A stretch of 6,123 bases of DNA from an uncultured Eubacteriales bacterium (GTDB taxonomy: Bacteria; Bacillota; Clostridia; Oscillospirales; Oscillospiraceae). This document shows positions 1 to 5,573 of the stretch, piece by piece. The position numbers were made by a program, and so were the translations under genes. The DNA is taken from NCBI GenBank assembly GCA_900551995.1, contig URXW01000062.1, positions 1 to 6,123 on the forward strand, read 5' to 3'. The notes under the pieces are model-generated. The model saw nothing but the letters and a program-made list of their open reading frames with translations, searched no databases and was not told the DNA's origin. The stretch's first letter is position 1. Each line of letters starts with the position of its first letter.

Positions 1-122
1 CCGCCTTCCCGAACGCCCCCATCACCGTGGACGCCCGCTGCTGCGCCGGCGTAACAGAGGACGCCCACCGCGCCGCCCTCACCGCCATGCAAAGCTGCCA
101 GATCGACATTCTCGCCCTGTGA
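1..122 (+). CDS. C-terminal end of a probable isochorismatase-like cysteine hydrolase (5' truncated by window)
   Basis: Reading from base 3, 39 codons run to a TGA at 120-122. The peptide contains FPNAPITVDARCCAGV followed by TEDAHRAALTAMQ. The pattern 'ITVDA..CAG.T.E.H.AAL..M' matches the last strand and helix of isochorismatase/nicotinamidase-type hydrolases, where a valine-rich strand ending in D-A-C precedes an H-x-x-A-L helix. The catalytic Asp, Lys and Cys lie upstream, outside the window, so activity cannot be judged. The family hydrolyses amide or enol-ether bonds (nicotinamide, isochorismate and similar substrates); the substrate here is unknown. No gene follows closely on the same strand, and a large hairpin 90 bases downstream could end its transcript. 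Family assignment is moderate because only the tail is seen. Confidence 0.6.
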   Translation, partial: AFPNAPITVDARCCAGVTEDAHRAALTAMQSCQIDILAL

Positions 123-212
123 CCACAAAAAAGACACGCCTCAGGTGACCCTCAATAAGACAGTATGAGGACATTACTGGCATAGGGTAGCTGCCGTGCA
201 GGAGTGCGACAA

Positions 213-257
213 GAAAAAGGCGATACTTGGTTTTCACAACCAGGTGTCGCCTTTTTC
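213..257. terminator. 20-bp hairpin, bidirectional terminator-like
   Basis: The arms 213-232 and 238-257 pair over 20 bp with two G-T wobbles, around a five-base loop (ttcac). The foot of the stem is an A5 run on the left and a T5 run on the right, so either strand's transcript would end in a U run. It lies 90 bases after the hydrolase stop and 30 bases before the ribosome site of the TnpV-like start. It could terminate the hydrolase transcript, or protect the following mobile-element gene from read-through. Bases 123-212 between the hydrolase stop and the stem show no coding frame or promoter that I can support. Confidence 0.7.
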
Positions 258-286
258 TATCTTTAGCAGAATGTTTGAATCTTATT

Positions 287-291
287 GGAGG
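287..291 (+). promoter_or_regulatory. Ribosome binding site for the TnpV-like start
   Basis: GGAGG lies 5 bases before an ATG at 297 and 8 bases before a second in-frame ATG at 300. The strong site shows that a real gene once began here, although the coding sequence behind it is now broken. Confidence 0.6.
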
Positions 292-296
292 TACAT

Positions 297-461
297 ATGA
301 TGCAGGAACTGGACTATATCCGTTGCGGTGATTATTTTTGTTTTGTGGGCGGCGGCGAGACCGTATCAAGGGCTTGTACTGGGAAAAAGATGGCTTCATC
401 CTGCTGTACAAGCGGCTGGAACAGGGCGCATACCAATGGCCGCGCTCTGAATCCGAGGTGA
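297..461 (+). pseudogene. TnpV-like gene start joined out of frame to IS66 tnpB
   Basis: From the ATG at 297 (or 300) the frame reads MMQELDYIRCGDY. This resembles the N-terminus of TnpV-type transposon-encoded proteins, in which 'LxYxxxGDYxxPDL' is followed by a conserved P-I-G-x-W-G stretch. Here the resemblance stops after about 13 residues. From about base 332 the DNA is instead IS66 tnpB in another frame, and this frame continues as low-complexity Cys/Gly/Thr peptide to a TGA at 459-461. The complete TnpV domain (about 110-120 residues in the family) is absent. The simplest reading is a deletion or insertion junction that fused two mobile genes, leaving a dead 54-codon chimera. The TnpV identification rests on a short peptide and is moderate. 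Confidence 0.45.
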
Positions 462-559
462 AGACGCTAACACCGCAGCAGTACCGCTGGCTCATGGAGG
501 GGCTGCAAATCGAGCAGCCGAAAGCCCACCGCCCGGTGACGGGATTGACCACAGTCTGA
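332..559 (+). pseudogene. tnpB: IS66 family TnpB (Orf2), C-terminal fragment
   Basis: The frame from 332 to the TGA at 557-559 gives 75 residues starting LFLFCGRRRDRIKGL, then LYWEKDGFILLYKRLEQG and a QWPR segment. This is the hallmark of the IS66 accessory protein TnpB: F-x-F-x-x-R-R-R-D-R-x-K-x-L, then a WxxDGF strand, KRLxxGxxxWP, and a final 'LT..Q..WLMEGL' helix. Full-length TnpB is about 115-120 residues, so the first third is missing. An in-frame TGA at 329-331 lies just before the fragment, and no start codon with a ribosome site is in this frame (a TTG at 338 is the only candidate). TnpB assists transposition of IS66 elements together with TnpA and the DDE transposase TnpC. Neither partner is intact here, so this is a dead remnant. 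Confidence 0.85.
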
Positions 560-612
560 GCAGGGAAAATGGGTGGAAACCATTGAAAATACTGGCTTTT
601 TGCCGTGTTCTG

Positions 613-621
613 TGGTATAAT
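613..621 (+). promoter_or_regulatory. Extended -10 promoter (TGgTATAAT)
   Basis: TGG followed by a perfect TATAAT at 616-621 forms an extended -10 element. No good -35 hexamer stands 17 bases upstream (tggctt at best), which is tolerated when the TG extension is present. Transcription would start near base 628, which is the A of an ATG. In IS66 elements this gap between tnpB and tnpC is where a downstream promoter could sit, so it may be an IS66 relic that is now driving only the short unit ahead of it. Confidence 0.5.
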
Positions 622-627
622 ATTTGC

Positions 628-681
628 ATGGAAAACAGAGAAATACAGACAAGTAACACAGAGGAAAAGCTGACCCGATGA
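628..681 (+). CDS. Possible 17-codon leaderless ORF between promoter and terminator
   Basis: ATG at 628 opens 17 codons (MENREIQTSNTEEKLTR) to the TGA at 679-681. The peptide is very polar and acidic. There is no ribosome site: the -10 element ends 6 bases before the ATG, so any transcript would start at or next to the ATG. The frame ends 1 base before the left arm of the terminator hairpin. It may be the degraded N-terminus of an IS66 tnpC, since the position after tnpB fits, or a chance frame inside a short RNA of about 90 bases. Function is unknown and translation uncertain. Confidence 0.2.
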   Translation: MENREIQTSNTEEKLTR

Positions 682-682
682 A

Positions 683-717
683 AAAAGCCCGTACAGAAGT
701 ACTCTGTGCGGGCTTTT
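683..717. terminator. 15-bp intrinsic terminator ending the adhE operon (bidirectional)
   Basis: The arms 683-697 and 703-717 pair over 15 bp around the loop agtac, with one G-T wobble. The stem has a GC-rich core (GCCCG/CGGGC) and an A/T foot. On the minus strand it is followed by six U residues (complement of 681-686) and lies 43 bases after the stop of the alcohol dehydrogenase-like gene, which is ideal for ending that operon. On the plus strand it gives only four U, enough for a weaker stop for the short unit starting near 628. Confidence 0.85.
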
Positions 718-759
718 AAGATGCCTGGAGGCCGGGGCAGGGGAGAGACCCCGTCGGTT

Positions 760-1677
760 TTACAGGGATCGGCAGGCGGCGAACAGTGCCCGGCAGCCGT
801 CATAGCCCAGACGCTCCGCCAGCTCTGCGCACCGCAGGTCGTTGTCGTTGATGGATTCCTCCTGTTCCGTGGGGAAATAGGGGAGATGGGGCGTCACTGC
901 GTCCACGATGTTCCCGTAGGAGGCGCCGGCCAGCGCCGCCGCGTTGTGGAGCCGTTCCCGGGCGAAGGGACAGCCCCTCACCGCATACCGGGTGTCGTTC
1001 AGCACCGCCGCGATGGCCTCCGTCAGCATCCCGTCGGTAAATTCGGTGCACCGGGGATCCAGATAGGCTCTGGCGGCGTGGGAGAGGATCTCCAGAGCGC
1101 AGGTACGCGCCTGCTCCGCCGTCAGCGTCGCGGTGAAGTCCGCGTCCGTTACGGAGATCTCCGGCAGCAGATGGATGCTTTTCAGGGAGCAGAACTGCCC
1201 GCTGTCGTTTTTCAGCACGGCGAAGGGGGAATTCTGGGCACCGCTGGAAAAATTGGTGGCTATCAGCACCAGTTTCGCCTTTGTACACGCCGGGATGCGC
1301 CCCGGCTCCGCCGCCGCTGCCGCCAGATCCAGCCCCGGGTCCTGGTACAGGGCCAGCAGCGTCTTGGCGGCGCTCATGGCGTTGTTGCCGCCCACGCCCA
1401 CGATAACGTCCGGCTGGAACTCGTGCAACTTGGGCAGTGCGCTGCGGAGGTCCACAAAGGACACCCGCTTGCCTATGGTGAAAAACTCCGCCGCCCGGAT
1501 CCCCTGCTTCCGCAGCAGGTCCACCACCGGCGCGGCGATCCCGGCCCGGTACAGTTCCGGGTCCGTCACCAGCAGGGCGCGGCTACAATGGTAGATCTCC
1601 CCCAGTTCCCGCAGGGCCACCGGGGTACAGCCGGCTTTGAAATAAACTTTCTTGGGAAGGTTCAGTGCCTGTATCAT
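760..1677 (-). CDS. Iron-alcohol-dehydrogenase-like protein, degenerate relative of the AdhE C-terminal half (probable pseudoenzyme)
   Basis: This 305-residue protein begins exactly where the alcohol dehydrogenase half of the neighbouring AdhE begins: LPKKVYFKAGCTPVALREL here against LPKKVYYKTGCTPVALREM in AdhE. The two stay alignable through LPKLHEFQPDVIVGVGG, KAKLVLIAT, SVTDADF and the FTDGM helix. Key motifs have decayed. AdhE GGGSAIDTAK is GGNNAMSAAK here, and TAGTGSECTPF is SSGAQNSPF. The first iron ligand Asp is Glu (in CALEILSH), although the His four residues later is kept. The HSLSHKIGG segment with the third ligand is missing, and the last ligand survives at best as the His of TPHLPYFP. 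The helical C-terminal domain is cut to about 40 residues. Iron-dependent NADH oxidation is therefore unlikely. ATG at 1677 is preferred to the GTG at 1680 because GAGG then stands 6 bases upstream. It follows adhE by 175 bp in the same direction and ends before a strong terminator, so it is probably the second gene of that operon. The long frame without stops argues that it is kept and not rotting. Confidence 0.85.
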   Translation of the reverse strand: MIQALNLPKKVYFKAGCTPVALRELGEIYHCSRALLVTDPELYRAGIAAPVVDLLRKQGIRAAEFFTIGKRVSFVDLRSALPKLHEFQPDVIVGVGGNNAMSAAKTLLALYQDPGLDLAAAAAEPGRIPACTKAKLVLIATNFSSGAQNSPFAVLKNDSGQFCSLKSIHLLPEISVTDADFTATLTAEQARTCALEILSHAARAYLDPRCTEFTDGMLTEAIAAVLNDTRYAVRGCPFARERLHNAAALAGASYGNIVDAVTPHLPYFPTEQEESINDNDLRCAELAERLGYDGCRALFAACRSL

Positions 1678-1700
1678 CACTCACCTCGTTTTCTTGCATG

Positions 1701-1720
1701 TCCGGGGGCAAGTCCCCGGA
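1701..1720 (-). other. GC-rich 7-bp hairpin just upstream of the ADH-like gene
   Basis: TCCGGGG (1701-1707) pairs with CCCCGGA (1714-1720) around a six-base loop. On the minus strand it ends 23 bases before the ATG at 1677 and is followed by an A-rich stretch and the ribosome site, with no U run. It is more likely an mRNA stabiliser, a processing site or a modulator of translation than a terminator. Confidence 0.5.
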
Positions 1721-1774
1721 AGGAACAGGTGTGCCAGGAAAGCCCCTGTGGACTTTTCCCCACCTTTGAGTGCC

Positions 1775-1804
1775 AGGGGGCCGGTGCCGAAGCACCGGCT
1801 CCCT
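1775..1804 (-). other. Intergenic hairpin with cUUCGg tetraloop, 3' of adhE
   Basis: On the minus strand GCCGGTGC and GCACCGGC pair over 8 perfect bp (1780-1787 with 1792-1799) across a UUCG loop closed by C-G, the most stable tetraloop class. A further 4 bp (AGGG/CCCT) extend the stem beyond one mismatch. The loop sequence favours the minus strand, that is, the adhE transcript. It starts 49 bases after the adhE stop. No U run follows, so it is not a classical terminator. It could protect the adhE mRNA 3' end and set the adhE to downstream-gene expression ratio. Confidence 0.6.
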
Positions 1805-1852
1805 GCATGAGTTGGTTGTTGTATACGGTTATCGGAGATGCAGGCGCTTCGT

Positions 1853-4625
1853 TTAGTTGAAGCCGCCGGTCTTGGCCACGCCCAGATCGGCGCTGAGGCC
1901 CATGGGATATGCGGCGTGGGTGTCGGTGGGCAGGGTGACGGGCACTTCCCAGGTGTTGCCGTACTTCTCGGTGTACTTCTTCTCGCCGTAGAAGGCCTTC
2001 AGGTAGCAGCCCTTCAGCTCGCCGATGGTGGGATACACGGGGTTGCAGCCGGTGCAGGCATCGTGGAAGGCCCACTCGGACATCTGGTCCACAGCCGCCA
2101 GGAACTCGGCCTCCCACTCCTCGGCGCTCTTTTCGGGATGGGCCTCCAGCAGCCAATCCAGAATGGTCTCGGGGATGTCGATGTCCTTATTCAGCTGCCG
2201 GCAGGCTTTGATCCAGTTCTCGAAGGTCTGCTCGTCAGTCTTGCCCTTGACGCCGATCAGCTCGCCCAGCTCCACGTACCGCTCAAAGGCCTGAGGATAC
2301 TTGTACTGGGAGAAGGTGCCCATCTTGTAGGGATGACGCTGGGCGTTGAAGCGGCAGACGTAGGGGAACAGCAGGGCGTTGGCGGTGCCGTGAGGAATGT
2401 GGAACCAGCCGCCTATCTTGTGGGACAGGGAATGGTTGATGCCCAGGAAGGCATTGGCGAAAGCGATACCGGCGATGGCGGAGGCGTTGGCCATCTTCTC
2501 ACGGGCCACGGGGTCAGCCTTGGCATCCCGGAAGGCGGAACGATAGGCCCGGGGCAGGTAGTCGAACACCATCTTGGTGGCGTCGCGGCACATGCCGTTG
2601 GTGTACTCGGTGGCGTAGGTGGAGACATAGGCTTCCACCGCGTGGGTCAGCACGTCATAGCCGGAGGCCTGGGTGGCTCTGGGGGGCAGCTTCATCATGT
2701 TGTCAGCGTCGATGATGGCCATTTCGGGCATCATCTCATAGCCGATCAGGGGCCACTTCATGCCGGTGTTGCCATCGGAAATGATGGTGAAGGGGGTGCA
2801 TTCGGAGCCGGTACCGGCGGTGGTGGGGATGCAGACCAGCTTGGCCTTCTTGCCCATCTGGGGGAAGAAGCGGATACGCTTCCGGATGTCCAGGAAGGTG
2901 GTGGCCATGTCCAGGAAGCCCTCTTCGGGATTCTCGTACATGATCCACATGATCTTGGCGGTGTCGATGGCGGAGCCGCCGCCCACGGCGATGATGACGT
3001 CGGGCTCGAACTCGTGCATCTTGGGCAGGCCCTTCATGGCGTCCTGGATCTGGGGATCCACACGGATGTCGAAGAACTCGGCGGTCTCAATGCCCATATC
3101 ACGCAGCTGGTTGATGATGGCGTCGCAGGCGCCCAGCTGATACAGGGTGGAGTCGGTGATGATGAAGGCACGCTTGAAGTTGTAGACCTCCTTCATCTCC
3201 CGCAGGGCCACGGGGGTGCAGCCGGTCTTGTAGTAGACCTTCTTGGGCAGCTGGAGCCACAGCATGTTCTCCTTGCGGATGGTGACGTTCTTGATGTCCA
3301 GCAGCTGCTCGTAGTTGGTGTTGCCCATGAAGGCGGAGTGGCCCACGGAGCCGGGCCCCAGGGTCAGGGAGGGAGCCAGACCGAAGTTGTACAGGTCGCC
3401 GATGCCGCCGAAGGAGGTGGGCTGATTGATGAGGATGCGGCCAGCCTTCATCCGCAGGCCGAACTTGGTGATCTTCTCTTCCTCGGTGGGGTCGATGTAC
3501 AGTGCTGCGGAGTGGCCTGCGCCGCCCTCCAGCACCAGCTTGTAGCAGATGTCGAAGGCCTCGTCCAGCGTCTCGGCCTTGTACATACCCAGCAGGGTGG
3601 TCAGCTTCTCGTTGGCCCACGCGCAGTCATGAGAGGTGTCGTTGGTCTCATAGATCAGAACCTTGGTGTCATAGGGAACCTCGATCCCGGCCATTTCAGC
3701 GAGGCGGCAGGCGGTCTGGCCAACAGCGGGGGGCTTGACGCCGTGGGTCTTGGAGTTGAAGAACACCTCGGCCACCTTGGCAGCTTCGTCGTCGTTGAGG
3801 AAGTAGCAGCGGGCTTCCTTCAGCAGACGCTTGACCTCGTCATAGACGTTGGCGAGAACGGTGATATGCTGCTCGGAGGCGCAGATCATGCCGTTATCGA
3901 AGGTCTTGGAGTGGATGATGGACTCCACAGCCATCCGCAGGTCGGCGCTCTCGTCGATAACCACGTTGCAGTTGCCGGGGCCGACGCCGATGGCGGGGGT
4001 GCCGGAGGAGTAGGCCGCCTTCACCATACCGGAGCCGCCGGTGGCCATGATCAGGTCCACGCTCTTCATCAGCACGTCGGAGATCTCCATGGAGGGAACG
4101 GAGATCCAGCTGATGACATGCTCGGGCAGGCCCGCCTCGATGGCGGCGTCCCGCATGATCTTCGCGGCGGCGATGGAGCAGTTCACCGCATGGGGATGAG
4201 GAGAGAGGATGACGGCGTTGCGGGTCTTCAGCGCCAGCATGATTTTATAAATGGTAGTGGAGGTAGGGTTGGTAGTGGGGGTAATGGCGGCGATGACACC
4301 CTTAGGGGATGCAATCTTTTTCACGCCATAGGCCTTGTCTTCGGAAATGACACCGCAGGTCTTCTTATTGCGCATGTAGTTCCAGACATGCTCAGAGGCA
4401 TACTGATTCTTGGTGACCTTATCCACAACGATGCCGTAGCCGGTCTCCTCACAGGCCATCTTGGCCAGGGGGGATCCGCATTTTGGACACGGCCATAGCC
4501 GTCTTTTCACAGATGGCATCCACCTGCTCCTGGGTAAAGGTACCGTACGCTTCCTGGGATGCACGAATGATGGGAAGGGCTTCCTGCAGGGTCTCAACAG
4601 AGTTGATGGTCAGCGGGGTAGACAT
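1853..4625 (-). CDS. adhE: Bifunctional acetaldehyde-CoA/alcohol dehydrogenase AdhE, interrupted by one-base frameshift
   Basis: AdhE converts acetyl-CoA to acetaldehyde and then ethanol with two NADH, and assembles into cytoplasmic spirosome filaments. The ATG at 4625 (MSTPLTINSVETL) has AAGGAGG 7 bases upstream. An extra C in a C6 run (4468-4473) breaks the frame after codon 52; as given it ends 6 codons later (PGQDGL, TGA). Dropping one C yields 923 residues, slightly longer than the usual 860-890. In that numbering, residues 1 to about 450 are the aldehyde dehydrogenase domain, with TPTTNPTSTTIYK, GVGPGNCNVVIDE and catalytic Cys248 in MICASEQH (E. coli Cys246). From about 458 the iron ADH domain follows, with GGGSAIDTAK (548-557), TAGTGSECTPF, and iron ligands Asp657, His661, His731 and His745 at family spacing. 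The downstream part alone is also open from 4597 to 1853, but its first 43 residues are out-of-frame noise. All active-site residues are intact, so the frameshift is either a homopolymer sequencing error or very recent. Promoter and Rex-like operator lie upstream. Confidence 0.93.
4468..4473 (-). other. Frameshift site in adhE: C6 homopolymer with one extra base
   Basis: The coding strand reads ATG CGG ATC, then six C, then TGGCCAAG. With six C the peptide is MRIPPGQDGL then stop; with five C it is MRIPLAKMACEETG, which matches the conserved AdhE segment 'IPLAKMAxEETG'. The break is therefore placed to the base run itself. Homopolymer length variation can be an assembly error, a phase-variable tract or a fresh mutation; the sequence alone cannot separate these. 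Confidence 0.85.
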
Positions 4626-4632
4626 ATACGTT

Positions 4633-4639
4633 CCTCCTT
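4633..4639 (-). promoter_or_regulatory. adhE ribosome binding site
   Basis: AAGGAGG on the minus strand stands 7 bases before ATG 4625. It fixes the adhE start at MSTPLT, upstream of the frameshift, and shows that the open frame beginning at 4597 is not the real N-terminus. Confidence 0.85.
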
Positions 4640-4663
4640 CATTTTTGATCGCTGGATGAATAG

Positions 4664-4681
4664 CTGTTAATATTATAACAA
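4664..4681 (-). promoter_or_regulatory. Putative Rex operator overlapping the adhE -10
   Basis: The minus strand reads TTGTTATAATATTAACAG. The Rex consensus known from clostridia and other Gram-positives is TTGTTAANNNNTTAACAA; 12 of the 14 fixed positions match, including both TGTTA/TAACA cores. The site covers the -10 hexamer entirely and reaches the predicted start of transcription, so bound Rex would block RNA polymerase. Rex releases DNA when NADH is high, which fits induction of an NADH-consuming ethanol enzyme. adhE is a well-known Rex target in clostridia. Rex itself is not in this window. Confidence 0.7.
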
Positions 4682-4700
4682 AAAATCCACGCTCCCGCAA
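4672..4700 (-). promoter_or_regulatory. adhE sigma-70-type promoter
   Basis: On the minus strand TTGCGG (4700-4695) and a perfect TATAAT (4677-4672) are 17 bases apart. TG one base before the -10 adds an extended -10 element. Transcription would begin near 4665, giving a leader of about 40 bases to ATG 4625. Confidence 0.8.
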
Positions 4701-4763
4701 TCCCTAATTTGCGCCTTATTCGCCCATGATAATCCAGCGTTCGCTTATCTTTAAGGTGTTCCT

Positions 4764-4776
4764 TTTCGCGGCGAAA
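4764..4776. repeat. 13-bp palindrome upstream of the adhE promoter
   Basis: TTTCGC-G-GCGAAA is a perfect inverted repeat with a one-base centre, about 64 bp upstream of the adhE -35. It could be an operator for an upstream-acting regulator, but short palindromes arise by chance and no family is recognised. It sits just past the stop of the glycine-zipper gene. Confidence 0.3.
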
Positions 4777-4777
4777 G

Positions 4778-5281
4778 TCAAGGGGGCGCCCCGGAGAAAA
4801 ATCCGGACGTTCCACACGGGCTTTTCCTCTGATTTTTTGGTATTTCATTCACCTTAATGGAGGATGGAGCTTGCCCAACATGGGAACTTGTCCCAGACAC
4901 ATTCTTGGGCGGTTTTTCTGTGGGGATTTTTTCGGGATCAAGTGCGCTTCTCGCGATGTCAACGATGGAACCTCCCATGGCACCACCCATCATAAATCCG
5001 CCAACAGCTCCGCCAATATTCCCCATGGTGCCTTGATTGCTGGCAAACTTTTCAGCAATTACCATCTGCCGCTCTTCTTGACATGTATAGGGTTGTTCTA
5101 TAAAGAATCCGTTCTCATCCTCAAAGACGTAGACAACACATCCGCTCAGCCCGTGGGAAACCTCAAAAAGAATCTTTATAATGTGGTACTCTCTTGCAAC
5201 AAGTAGAAAGATTTGAAATATACACCGCTTTCTGCGGAGATAAGACCTCGCGCTATTGCTGGGGGCTATGTGCCATTTCAT
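4778..5281 (-). CDS. Uncharacterised protein with glycine-zipper segment and degenerate C-terminal tail
   Basis: I do not recognise the family. ATG 5281 is preferred because it overlaps the TGA of the upstream small membrane gene as ATGA, a usual sign of translational coupling. The alternative ATG 5323 would add 14 residues but overlaps that gene by 46 bases, and neither start has a strong ribosome site. The 167 residues hold a hydrophobic patch near 24-38 (CIFQIFLLVA) and a strand-rich region (CVVYVFEDENGFFIEQPY). A glycine-zipper stretch at about 87-104 (GNIGGAVGGFMMGGAMGG) could pack in a membrane or against copies of itself. The tail is Lys/Pro/Ser-rich and ends PCGTSGFFSGAPP. This tail resembles the close of small zinc ribbons ('CG.....FCS.CGAP') with the second Cys pair lost, so the C-terminus may be decayed. 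Base composition is more AT-rich than adhE, which fits transferred DNA. The first 40 residues may not be the ancestral N-terminus. Confidence 0.5.
   Translation of the reverse strand: MKWHIAPSNSARSYLRRKRCIFQIFLLVAREYHIIKILFEVSHGLSGCVVYVFEDENGFFIEQPYTCQEERQMVIAEKFASNQGTMGNIGGAVGGFMMGGAMGGSIVDIARSALDPEKIPTEKPPKNVSGTSSHVGQAPSSIKVNEIPKNQRKSPCGTSGFFSGAPP
4783..4792. repeat. GGGGCGCCCC palindrome at the 3' end of the glycine-zipper gene
   Basis: A perfect 10-bp GC palindrome lies in the last codons of the glycine-zipper frame. No U run follows on either strand, so it is not an evident terminator, and read-through toward adhE is possible. Confidence 0.3.
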
Positions 5282-5458
5282 TGGAGCTTTCTCGCCCTTT
5301 GTGTGAAACGCTCTTTTCTCCATCCGATCACAGTATCTACATCTTCATGAAGGAGGATAACAACTGAAATTAAGCCGACTTGCAGGATGAGAGCTTTCCA
5401 TGTTTGTTCTTTATCTGTCCTAATTCTCCGATAGAGTGGGCTGTTCCGGTGGGGTCAT
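5278..5458 (-). pseudogene. Small single-pass membrane protein gene, split by a one-base frameshift
   Basis: ATG 5458 has AGGAGG 8 bases upstream, one of the best ribosome sites in the window, yet the frame closes after 12 codons (MTPPEQPTLSEN, TAG at 5422-5420). The next frame over is open from there to TGA 5280-5278 and reads RTDKEQTWKALILQVGL, then ISVVILL, HEDVDTVIGWRKERF and TQRARKLQ. If one base is dropped near AATTAGG, the two parts join into 59 residues: a polar N-terminus, a hydrophobic segment of about 15-18 residues (ALILQVGLISVVILL), and a basic C-terminal tail, the layout of a small inner-membrane protein with its tail inside. Its TGA overlaps the next gene's ATG. I do not recognise the family. 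The join is inferred from the strong start and the protein-like second part. Without a homologue it could still be a 12-codon leader followed by unrelated DNA. Confidence 0.45.
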
Positions 5459-5466
5459 ATTGAACC

Positions 5467-5472
5467 CCTCCT
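5467..5472 (-). promoter_or_regulatory. Ribosome binding site for the split small membrane gene
   Basis: AGGAGG on the minus strand, 8 bases before ATG 5458. It supports a true start at a frame that is now only 12 codons long and is the main reason to suspect a frameshift. Confidence 0.55.
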
Positions 5473-5533
5473 CGGTTCAGCAAACAGGTATAGTTACCCC
5501 TTGGCGTGGAGATTTTTGTTTTTTGGCTTAATG

Positions 5534-5568
5534 AAGTGGATCGTACCAGGGCGCTGTACGATCCACTT
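5534..5568. terminator. 13-bp hairpin directly after the HTH gene
   Basis: The arms 5534-5546 and 5556-5568 (AAGTGGATCGTAC and its complement) pair perfectly over 13 bp with a nine-base loop. The stem begins 5 bases after the TAA of the HTH gene. The tail on the minus strand is only weakly U-rich (CTTCATT), while the plus-strand tail (TTTTCATTTATTT) is better. It probably attenuates transcription between the HTH gene and the small membrane gene, and would also stop transcripts entering from the left. Confidence 0.65.
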
Positions 5569-5573
5569 TTCAT

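Noticed and set aside
706..1860. A 384-codon plus-strand frame
   Set aside because: It is antisense to the ADH-like gene, Arg/Gly/Gln-rich, and begins inside the terminator hairpin; there is no family resemblance.
1838..4498. An 886-codon open frame on the plus strand, rich in Gly, His and Val
   Set aside because: It is the antisense shadow of adhE. Its low-complexity Gly/His/Val composition comes from reading GC-biased codons backwards, and it has no ribosome site or recognisable domain.
1853..4597. Taking adhE as a 914-residue protein starting at 4597
   Set aside because: The first 43 residues (MRPCRKPFPS...) are out-of-frame translation of the true N-terminus. The conserved start MSTPLT with its ribosome site is at 4625 in the other frame.
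5171..5213. Inverted repeat AATCTTT...AAAGATT with CTTGcaaCAAG between
   Set aside because: It is short and AT-rich and lies inside an open frame. No evidence that it is an attachment site or operator beyond chance.
5370..5573. A 67-codon minus-strand frame starting MKSGSYSALV
   Set aside because: Its start lies in the hairpin after the HTH gene, and it runs across the strong start at 5458 in a different frame. Composition is not protein-like.
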